43,248 bases of DNA, from NCBI GenBank assembly GCA_017546785.1, contig JAFYRW010000015.1:1-43248 (forward strand), in the 5' to 3' direction. Under the pieces are notes generated by a model. The model was not told the DNA's origin. It ran no database searches and saw only the letters and a list, made by a program, of their open reading frames with translations. Within the stretch, counting starts at the first letter, position 1. Every line of letters begins with the position of its first letter. Made by a program: the position numbers and the translations under genes. Positions 1 through 6,288 of the stretch are shown here, piece after piece. This stretch comes from Bacteroidaceae bacterium (GTDB lineage: Bacteria; Bacteroidota; Bacteroidia; Bacteroidales; Bacteroidaceae).

Positions 1-579
1 AACCTCTCTAACGAGTTGCGTGCAGGTTGGACTCGCGTTCGCGACTGGCGTGAGGCTCACGCTCCAAAGGGTGCGCCAAACGTATCGGTAACTGTGACCA
101 ACCCAACAGACAATGGCTCAAAGCGCAATACGAGCATCTACATGGGTACTGAGTATTGCTCACACGCCAACCAGCTCGACCAGGACATCTTCACAATCAC
201 CGACAACCTCACATGGTACAAGGGCAACCACACTATCACATTCGGTACTCACAACGAGTTCTACAAGATGTATAACGTCTATGCTCAGAATGCAACAGGT
301 AACTGGTCGTTCAACTCAATCGACGACTTCCGCAACAACATTGCATCGGGAGGCATTAATCTGTCGCGCGAGCGTGAACGACTCATCCGTCAGTATGAGA
401 GCCTTAAGGCAGAGGTTGCCACATACGAGAACAATATAGGATTCCTATGCAGCTCAAACAAGAAGGGTCAGAGCCTTGTAGATGTTATGCATCAAAAGAT
501 GGAGAAGCTCAAGGAGGATGCACAGATTGTCCTTAAGAAGATTCATCTTATTGAGGAGGAGATTGAAAAGCAGGAATAA
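1..579 (+). CDS. Chimeric partial ORF: TonB-receptor (Oar-like) fragment joined to DUF349-like C-terminus
   Basis: The frame is open from base 1, so the 5' end lies outside the window. Codons up to about base 345 read like an Oar-type TonB-dependent receptor of Bacteroidetes: AGWTRVRDWRE, then LDQDIFTITDNLTWYKG, then FGTHNEFYKMYN and NSIDDF, all barrel-type features. From about base 360 the character changes abruptly to a charged, coiled-coil-like helical tail (SRERERLIRQYESLKAEVAT, ENNIGF, LVDVMHQKMEKLKED) resembling the extreme C-terminus of Bacteroidales DUF349 proteins. A receptor would be expected to continue with many more beta strands. The joined product is therefore probably not a natural protein: either an assembly misjoin at a contig edge or a recombination product. 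The DUF349 part followed by the terminator is the native-looking neighbour of the tRNA and rsfS. Confidence 0.6.
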   Translation, partial: NLSNELRAGWTRVRDWREAHAPKGAPNVSVTVTNPTDNGSKRNTSIYMGTEYCSHANQLDQDIFTITDNLTWYKGNHTITFGTHNEFYKMYNVYAQNATGNWSFNSIDDFRNNIASGGINLSRERERLIRQYESLKAEVATYENNIGFLCSSNKKGQSLVDVMHQKMEKLKEDAQIVLKKIHLIEEEIEKQE

Positions 580-597
580 ATAGTTCCCACATAAAAT

Positions 598-628
598 AAA
601 AAAGCGCCATTTTTTATGGCGCTTTTTT
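598..628 (+). terminator. Rho-independent terminator after the DUF349-like end
   Basis: A 13-bp perfect inverted repeat (598-610 with 616-628) has a GC-rich core (gcgccat/atggcgc), a T5 loop, and A-run/T-run flanks. It lies 19 nt after the stop codon. The flanks would let it act in both directions. Confidence 0.85.
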
Positions 629-645
629 ATTTGCATTCTATTGGT

Positions 646-681
646 AAAAAAAATGATAGTCGGCTCTTTGAACCGACTATC
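646..681 (-). terminator. Terminator of the tRNA-Gln transcript
   Basis: The inverted repeat gatagtcgg (655-663) with ccgactatc (673-681) is followed on the minus strand by T8 (646-653). It lies directly downstream of the minus-strand tRNA. Confidence 0.8.
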
Positions 682-685
682 TCTG

Positions 686-756
686 TTGGGCGACAAGGAC
701 TCGAACCTTGAATGACAGGACCAGAATCTGTAGTGTTACCATTACACCATCGCCCA
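686..756 (-). tRNA. tRNA-Gln (anticodon CTG)
   Basis: Read on the minus strand it forms a full cloverleaf of 71 nt. The 7-bp acceptor is TGGGCGA/TCGCCCA with discriminator A, the D arm is GTG..CAC, the anticodon loop is TTCTGGT (CTG at 34-36), and the T arm is CAAGG TTCGAGT CCTTG. The T-loop TTCGAGT is canonical. No CCA is encoded, so CCA must be added post-transcriptionally. The short D and variable regions match Bacteroides glutamine tRNAs. The anticodon stem ACAGA/CCTGT has an A31-C39 mismatch. It is the only tRNA seen in the window, with its own promoter and terminator. Confidence 0.93.
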
Positions 757-765
757 ATTGCGTTG

Positions 766-773
766 CAAAGATA
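766..773 (-). promoter_or_regulatory. Bacteroidetes -7 promoter box for tRNA-Gln
   Basis: The minus strand reads TATCTTTG, a perfect match to the TAnnTTTG -7 element of the primary Bacteroidetes sigma factor, ending 9 nt before the tRNA 5' end. No clear -33 TTTG was found. Confidence 0.75.
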
Positions 774-867
774 CTACTTTTTTCTTTAAAAAAAACGTTT
801 AAAGCATTTTTTTTCTTAAAAATGAGAAAAATTTTTCATCTATGCCCAAAAAGAGGATAAATCTGCC

Positions 868-875
868 TATCTTCG
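868..875 (+). promoter_or_regulatory. Candidate -7 box for the rsfS-ftsH-cdsA operon
   Basis: TATCTTCG differs from TAnnTTTG at one position and sits about 51 nt upstream of the rsfS start. No -33 box is obvious. It is the best candidate in the 170-nt intergenic region. Confidence 0.4.
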
Positions 876-926
876 CGAAGAATTTAAGAAATATACATAT
901 TTAATAATAAAGAAAAGCAAGCTACT

Positions 927-1298
927 ATGGCAAAAAAGATTTTAAATAACGAAGAACTCATCGAACAGGTTGTTGAAGCAATACAGGATAAAAAAGGAAA
1001 AAACATTGTCATTGCCGATATGACCGGGTTAGGAAACACTATATGCGACTACTTTGTTATATGCGAGGGTAATTCAAATACTCAGGTAAGCGCTATAACC
1101 GATTCTATCTGGGAAGGACTCATCGACAAATTCGGACATAAGCCCTTTGCAGTGGACGGACAGCGCAACTCACAGTGGGTAGCGATGGACTACGGAGCAG
1201 TGTTTGTACACATCTTCTTGCCCGATGTCCGCGCTTTTTACGACATTGAACACTTGTGGGCCGATGCAAAATTGCAATATATCCCCGACCTCGATTAA
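927..1298 (+). CDS. rsfS: Ribosomal silencing factor RsfS (DUF143 family)
   Basis: RsfS binds ribosomal protein L14 on the large subunit and blocks subunit joining when nutrients are short. The 123-residue product has the usual family length. It carries the typical DUF143 blocks: KGKNIVIADMTGLG (about residues 23-36), CDYFVICEGNSNTQV (40-54), and the C-terminal WVAMDYGAVFVHIFLPDVR (83-101) followed by AFYDIEHLW. The start ATG at 927 begins MAKKIL and is preceded by an A-rich stretch. It is the first gene of a plus-strand group with ftsH (22-nt gap) and cdsA. This order, next to surE/lpxB, is to my knowledge common in Bacteroidales. Nothing unusual is seen. Confidence 0.93.
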   Translation: MAKKILNNEELIEQVVEAIQDKKGKNIVIADMTGLGNTICDYFVICEGNSNTQVSAITDSIWEGLIDKFGHKPFAVDGQRNSQWVAMDYGAVFVHIFLPDVRAFYDIEHLWADAKLQYIPDLD

Positions 1299-1320
1299 GT
1301 AGTCAAACAAAAAAGATATT

Positions 1321-3279
1321 ATGGCAAACAACAAAAAGAATATAAAAAAAGGAAATTACTTTACTTGGTTCTACCTTGCAATAGGAATTGCGCTGATGGT
1401 ACTATATATATATGGTGGCAACAGCAATTCATTGAACAAAGCGGTAGACTACACAAAATTCAAAGAATATATCGCTAAAGGATATGTCGATAAGCTCGTT
1501 GTATACGACAACAACGACGCCGAGGCATATATATTCCCCGACTCTGCAGAGTATATCTTCAACAAGAAGCCTGCAAAGGCGGGTGATGTTGCCGTGGTAA
1601 CCACACGCGTAGGCTCGGCCGAGAAATTCGAGGAGTTTCTCGACAAAGAGAACTATAAGGGAAGCATAATAAACAAGGAGAAACCCCAATATTGGAGCAA
1701 CATTCTTGTAAACATTTTGCCTATAGTACTTTTTGTGGGACTATGGATATTCATTATGCGCCGAATGAGCGGCGGAGCACAAGGAGGCGCAGGAGTATTC
1801 AACGTTGGAAAATCTCAGGCTAAGCTATTCGAAAAGGACAAGAGCGACCGAATAACCTTCAAAGATGTTGCAGGACAGGAGGGAGCAAAGCAGGAGGTAC
1901 AAGAGATTGTGGACTTTTTGAAGAGCCCTCAGCGATACACTGAACTAGGAGGTAAAATACCCAAAGGCGCACTATTGGTAGGCCCTCCGGGAACAGGAAA
2001 GACTCTGTTGGCAAAGGCTGTAGCAGGCGAGGCCAATGTTCCTTTCTTCTCACTCTCGGGCTCTGACTTTGTGGAAATGTTCGTTGGAGTAGGAGCATCG
2101 CGCGTACGCGACCTTTTCCGTCAGGCAAAGGAGAAGGCTCCCTGTATAATATTCATCGACGAGATTGATGCTGTGGGACGTGCCCGCGGCAAGAACCCCT
2201 CGATGGGCGGCAACGATGAGCGCGAGAATACACTCAACCAGCTTCTTACCGAAATGGACGGATTCGGCACCAACAGCGGTATTATTATTATGGCGGCAAC
2301 CAACCGCGCCGACATTCTCGACAAGGCACTGTTGCGTGCGGGACGTTTCGACCGTCAGATACACGTAGACCTTCCCGACCTTAACGAGCGCAAAGAGGTG
2401 TTCGGCGTGCATCTACGCCCTCTAAAGCTCGACGAGTCGGTTGATGTAGACCTTTTGGCACGACAGACTCCCGGATTCTCGGGCGCCGACATTGCCAACG
2501 TATGCAACGAGGCGGCTCTTATTGCTGCACGACGCAAGAAAAAGGCTGTGGACAAGCAGGATTTTCTTGATGCTGTAGACCGCATAGTAGGAGGACTCGA
2601 GAAAAAGAGCAAGGTGATGACAAACTCCGAAAAAAGAACCATCGCCATACACGAGGCGGGACACGCTACCCTTTCGTGGTTCCTTGAGCACGCTAATCCC
2701 TTGATAAAGGTTACAATAGTACCGCGCGGACGAGCATTGGGCGCAGCGTGGTATCTTCCCGAAGAGCGTCAGATTACCACAAAAGAGCAGATGCTCGATG
2801 AAATGTGTGCAATTTTGGGCGGTCGTGCCGCAGAGGAGATATTCCTTGGCCATATTTCTACGGGAGCAATGAACGACCTTGAGAGAGTGACCAAACAGGC
2901 CTACGGTATGATTGCCTACGCCGGAATGAGCGACAAGCTGCCCAACCTTTGCTACTACAACAATAATGAATATTCGTTCCAGCGTCCATATAGCGAGCGC
3001 ACAGCCGAGCTTATAGACAACGAGGTTAAGGAGCTGATTAACAGTCAGTATGAGAGAGCAAAGGCTATGCTGTTGGAGCGCAAAGAGGGACACGCTACCT
3101 TAGCAAAGGTTCTTTTAGAGAATGAGGTTATCTTTGCCGAGGATGTTGAGAAGATATTCGGTAAACGCCCTTGGGCTTCACGCAGCGAGGAGATTTTTGC
3201 CGATAAAGCAGAGGAAAAAGCTGTAGAGAGCGAAGCAGAAAAAACAACAGAAAGCGACAACGACACACAACAACAGTAA
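1321..3279 (+). CDS. ftsH: ATP-dependent zinc metalloprotease FtsH
   Basis: FtsH is a membrane-bound hexameric AAA+ protease that degrades misfolded membrane proteins and short-lived regulators. The 652-residue product has a first transmembrane segment near residues 14-33, a periplasmic domain, and a second segment near 127-146. The AAA module has Walker A GPPGTGKT (221-228), Walker B IIFIDEID (276-283) and an arginine-finger region LLRAGRFDR. The M41 peptidase has HEAGH (444-448) with the third zinc ligand D519 in AMNDLERVT. After about residue 625 comes a low-complexity acidic tail rich in E, A, T and Q, which is normal for FtsH tails. It lies 22 nt after rsfS and 13 nt before cdsA, so co-transcription is likely. 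All catalytic residues are present. Confidence 0.97.
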   Translation: MANNKKNIKKGNYFTWFYLAIGIALMVLYIYGGNSNSLNKAVDYTKFKEYIAKGYVDKLVVYDNNDAEAYIFPDSAEYIFNKKPAKAGDVAVVTTRVGSAEKFEEFLDKENYKGSIINKEKPQYWSNILVNILPIVLFVGLWIFIMRRMSGGAQGGAGVFNVGKSQAKLFEKDKSDRITFKDVAGQEGAKQEVQEIVDFLKSPQRYTELGGKIPKGALLVGPPGTGKTLLAKAVAGEANVPFFSLSGSDFVEMFVGVGASRVRDLFRQAKEKAPCIIFIDEIDAVGRARGKNPSMGGNDERENTLNQLLTEMDGFGTNSGIIIMAATNRADILDKALLRAGRFDRQIHVDLPDLNERKEVFGVHLRPLKLDESVDVDLLARQTPGFSGADIANVCNEAALIAARRKKKAVDKQDFLDAVDRIVGGLEKKSKVMTNSEKRTIAIHEAGHATLSWFLEHANPLIKVTIVPRGRALGAAWYLPEERQITTKEQMLDEMCAILGGRAAEEIFLGHISTGAMNDLERVTKQAYGMIAYAGMSDKLPNLCYYNNNEYSFQRPYSERTAELIDNEVKELINSQYERAKAMLLERKEGHATLAKVLLENEVIFAEDVEKIFGKRPWASRSEEIFADKAEEKAVESEAEKTTESDNDTQQQ

Positions 3280-3292
3280 AAATACAAGTACT

Positions 3293-4120
3293 ATGAAAAG
3301 CCTTATAATCAGGGGTCTGTCGGGAGCAATATTCTCAGCATTGCTCATATTTGCAATATTGTATGGAGAGATATCCTTTGGAATATTGTTTGCTATTATA
3401 ACAGGGCTCGCCGTAAATGAGTTTTGTAATATTATAGCACCCTACAAAAAGACCACATTCAGCACCTATTTGGCTGTACTCGGAGGAGTATATCTGTTTT
3501 TTGCCACATATATCACCGTGCATTTTGAGGTAGCAAAAGATATACAGCTCTTAGTCTTTACACCTTATATTTTCCTAATTATAAATGTGCTGATAATAGA
3601 GCTTTACCGCAAAGAGGGCGGAGCGTTGAACAACTATGCATTCTTTGTATTCTCGCAGCTTTATACAGCGGTGCCTTTTGCGTTGCTCAATATTCTCGCA
3701 ACAGATGCCAACGGAAATTATTGCTATATATTCCCATTGGTTCTCTTCATATTCTTATGGAGTAACGACACGGGAGCATTCTTTGTGGGCTGCAGCATAG
3801 GACGCCACAGAATGTTCGAGAGAATATCTCCCAAAAAGTCGTGGGAAGGCTTTGTCGGAGGCGCTGTAACGACTCTTCTTGCCGGATACATCGTGTCGCA
3901 GTTCTTCGATATTCTGAACGTCTGGGAGTGGATTGGTATGGCCGCAGTAGTTGTTGCCGGAGGCACAATGGGCGACCTTATAGAATCGTGCATAAAGCGC
4001 GAGATTGGCATCAAGGATTCGGGTAACATAATGCCGGGACACGGTGGAGTGCTCGACCGCTTCGACAGCACAATATTGGCAATTCCCGCTGTTATTATCT
4101 ATCTTACCTTTATTTCGTAA
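3293..4120 (+). CDS. cdsA: Phosphatidate cytidylyltransferase (CDP-diacylglycerol synthase)
   Basis: CdsA makes CDP-diacylglycerol from phosphatidate and CTP, the branch point for all bacterial phospholipids. The 275-residue protein is mostly hydrophobic with about seven or eight membrane spans. It carries the full family signature at residues 232-258 (SCIKRE, KDSGN, PGHGGVLDRFD), including the metal- and substrate-binding aspartates D242, D255 and D258. SWEGFVGG lies near residues 182-189. The start ATGAAAAGC is 13 nt after the ftsH stop. It is the last gene of the rsfS operon and ends at a bidirectional terminator. It fits with the phosphatidate-using cardiolipin pathway seen elsewhere in the window (cls). 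Confidence 0.95.
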   Translation: MKSLIIRGLSGAIFSALLIFAILYGEISFGILFAIITGLAVNEFCNIIAPYKKTTFSTYLAVLGGVYLFFATYITVHFEVAKDIQLLVFTPYIFLIINVLIIELYRKEGGALNNYAFFVFSQLYTAVPFALLNILATDANGNYCYIFPLVLFIFLWSNDTGAFFVGCSIGRHRMFERISPKKSWEGFVGGAVTTLLAGYIVSQFFDILNVWEWIGMAAVVVAGGTMGDLIESCIKREIGIKDSGNIMPGHGGVLDRFDSTILAIPAVIIYLTFIS

Positions 4121-4135
4121 GCAAGTAAATAATAT

Positions 4136-4177
4136 AAAAACATATAGGCTCGCAAAATTGCGAGCCTATATGTTTTT
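4136..4177. terminator. Bidirectional terminator between cdsA and lpxB
   Basis: A 20-bp near-perfect palindrome (4136-4155 with 4158-4177) has a GC-rich centre and flanking A5/T5 runs. It lies between the convergent cdsA and lpxB and can serve both. Confidence 0.9.
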
Positions 4178-4189
4178 ATATCAGCAATA

Positions 4190-5326
4190 TCACTGAGCCT
4201 TATTCAGCAGTTTAACCATTATTGTGGCGGCACGCTCCGAGGCGCCAGCCTCACCGAGAATATTGTTCATACGTTCATATTCGCGCAGCATTGTCGCACG
4301 CTCCGGTGTGTCGGCGAGCAATTTGCCCAATTCTACGCTTATATTGTTGCTATTCATTTCGGTAGCAACAAGCTCTCTTACAACCTCACGCCCCGCTATA
4401 AGATTCACAAGCGAGACAAATTTCACTTTAAGGAAATTCTTCTTCAGCCACGAATAGAGCCTGGGCATTGGAGTAGCATAGCACACTACTTGTGGGACAT
4501 TGAAAATTGCAGTCTCCAGCGTTGCTGTTCCCGAGGTAACCAACGCTACATAGGCCTGTTTGAGGAGAGGATAAGTCTGAGAGAAGATTATCTTCTCGCC
4601 CTGCTGCAGGAAGGGATTATAGAATGCCTCATCAATGCCAGGCGCTCCCGCAATTACTACCTGATAATCGGGATATTGCCTTGCTGCCTCGAGCATCATA
4701 GGAAGGTTGCCCTCAATCTCTTGCTTGCGGCTACCCGCCAACAGGGCCAATATTGGCTTATCTGAGAGATTGTTAGCCTCGCGGAACTGCTCAGCAGTCT
4801 GAGTGTAGCCTTTAAGAAAGGCATCGGCAGCATCGACACAGGGGTTACCTATATAGTTTATCCTATAATTATGTTTCTCAAAGAATTCTACCTCAAAAGG
4901 CAGTATCGAGAAAAGTTCGTGTATGTCGCGCTTAATGTTTTTTATGCGTCCCTCCTTCCACGCCCATATTTTAGGCGATATATAATAGAAGAGAGGAATA
5001 TTGGATTTTTCACGGATATACTTTGCTATAGAAAGGTTAAAGCCCGGATAATCGACCAATATAAGAACGTCGGGCGACCAAGCGAGAATATCGGCCTTAC
5101 AGCGCTTCATATTGGAGAATATAGTGCGCAGATGAAGAAGCACAGGGACAAAGCCCATATAGGCCAATTCTCGATAGTGCTTTACACGCTCACCACCGAC
5201 CGACGACATAAGGTCGCCACCAAAAAAGCGGAACTCGGCCTGCTTATCCTCTTTTTTAAGAGCCTTCATAAGGTTCGAAGCGTGTAGGTCGCCCGAGGCT
5301 TCACCCACTATAAGATAATATTTCAT
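4190..5326 (-). CDS. lpxB: Lipid-A-disaccharide synthase
   Basis: LpxB (glycosyltransferase family 19) joins UDP-2,3-diacylglucosamine and lipid X to make the lipid A disaccharide at the inner face of the cytoplasmic membrane. The 378-residue protein is typical in length. It begins MKYYLIVGEASGDLHAS, with the conserved GEASGD near residues 8-13. It then has ILVDYPGFNLSIAKY, SPKIWAWKEGR (equivalent to SPxVWAW of E. coli), GNPCVD, LLAGSRKQEIEGNLP, and the sugar-nucleotide-binding TSGTATLETAIF. It lies 12 nt downstream of surE on the same strand, so the two are probably one transcript. Its presence shows an LPS-bearing outer membrane. Confidence 0.96.
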   Translation of the reverse strand: MKYYLIVGEASGDLHASNLMKALKKEDKQAEFRFFGGDLMSSVGGERVKHYRELAYMGFVPVLLHLRTIFSNMKRCKADILAWSPDVLILVDYPGFNLSIAKYIREKSNIPLFYYISPKIWAWKEGRIKNIKRDIHELFSILPFEVEFFEKHNYRINYIGNPCVDAADAFLKGYTQTAEQFREANNLSDKPILALLAGSRKQEIEGNLPMMLEAARQYPDYQVVIAGAPGIDEAFYNPFLQQGEKIIFSQTYPLLKQAYVALVTSGTATLETAIFNVPQVVCYATPMPRLYSWLKKNFLKVKFVSLVNLIAGREVVRELVATEMNSNNISVELGKLLADTPERATMLREYERMNNILGEAGASERAATIMVKLLNKAQ

Positions 5327-5338
5327 AGCAGCAGTCTA

Positions 5339-6118
5339 TTATTCAATCACAAGAGAGTCTATATTCCACCCTTTCATTGAGTCGAGCAACGAATAGTCGG
5401 TAACGTCTATGCGGGTAGGAGTAATTGTTACATAATTATTGTCGAGAGCCACCCTGTCGGCGTCGGCAGCAGTATCCTTGCAATTGAAACTTCCTGTAAG
5501 CCAATACCATACTCCACCGTTAGGATGTTCGTGAGCGCCCCACTCATTAACCCACTGGCCGTTCGCCTGTCGGCATACCTTTACTCCTGCATAAGAGGGA
5601 GAATTGGGGAAATTGACATTCAGACAGCTACCGACAGGAAGTCCGCGCTGAAGAACCTCGGAAACCATATTGCGTATATATGGCACTGCAGGCATAAAGT
5701 CAGCATCGGCATCGTGCGAGCAGAGGGAGAAGGCAATAGAGGGAATCTCTTTCATACAGCCCTCGAACACAATACCCATTGTTCCCGAATAATGCGCATT
5801 GACCGCTGAATTGTCGCCGTGATTTATTCCTCCGACGACAAGCGCGGGACGGCGCTTAAGAATAGAATGAAATGCAAGCTTCACACAATCGACAGGCGTT
5901 CCAGTGCAGGCATATACCTGCAATCCCGGAGCCTCCTTTACCTGCCAATATTTCACAGGATTCTCGCTGGTTATTGCACAGCCTTTTCCCGAACGTCCGG
6001 TGTGTGGAGCAACAACAACGACGTCTCCAAATTCTGTGAGAACATTCATAAGTACTCTTATTCCTTTAGCCGAATATCCGTCATCGTTCGATATAAGTAT
6101 CAATGGTCTTTCTGTCAT
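5339..6118 (-). CDS. surE: 5'/3'-nucleotidase SurE
   Basis: SurE is a metal-dependent nucleoside monophosphate phosphatase linked to stationary-phase survival. The 259-residue product starts MTERPLILISNDDGYSAKGI. SNDDG (residues 10-14) holds the paired metal-binding aspartates. Further family blocks are APHTGRSGKGCAIT, GTPVDCVKLA and VVGGINHGDN followed by YSGTMGIVFEG, which completes the metal site. It is the first gene of a two-gene unit with lpxB and has a consensus -7 box about 63 nt upstream. The SurE-LpxB pairing is, to my knowledge, common in Bacteroidales. Confidence 0.96.
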   Translation of the reverse strand: MTERPLILISNDDGYSAKGIRVLMNVLTEFGDVVVVAPHTGRSGKGCAITSENPVKYWQVKEAPGLQVYACTGTPVDCVKLAFHSILKRRPALVVGGINHGDNSAVNAHYSGTMGIVFEGCMKEIPSIAFSLCSHDADADFMPAVPYIRNMVSEVLQRGLPVGSCLNVNFPNSPSYAGVKVCRQANGQWVNEWGAHEHPNGGVWYWLTGSFNCKDTAADADRVALDNNYVTITPTRIDVTDYSLLDSMKGWNIDSLVIE

Positions 6119-6180
6119 AATCTTATTAAATATAAAGGTTTACGGGCCTTTTAAGAGGCTCTCTCACATATTACAACGTG

Positions 6181-6188
6181 CAAATTTA
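6181..6188 (-). promoter_or_regulatory. Bacteroidetes -7 box for surE-lpxB
   Basis: The minus strand reads TAAATTTG (consensus TAnnTTTG), 63 nt before the surE start. The -33 element is not clear. It lies in the 170-nt region that also separates the divergent GH84 gene; no equally good box was found for the latter. Confidence 0.6.
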
Positions 6189-6288
6189 GTAAAAATTTGC
6201 AGACTCCGATTAAATTGCTTATTTTTACCGAAATTTTTGATTTTGAATATAAAAACTCAATTTTAATAACCTATTACCTGTTGTTATT

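Noticed and set aside
2422-3093. A 223-codon open frame antisense to ftsH
   Set aside because: It overlaps the conserved M41 peptidase region of ftsH, has no start signal, and shows no recognisable motif.
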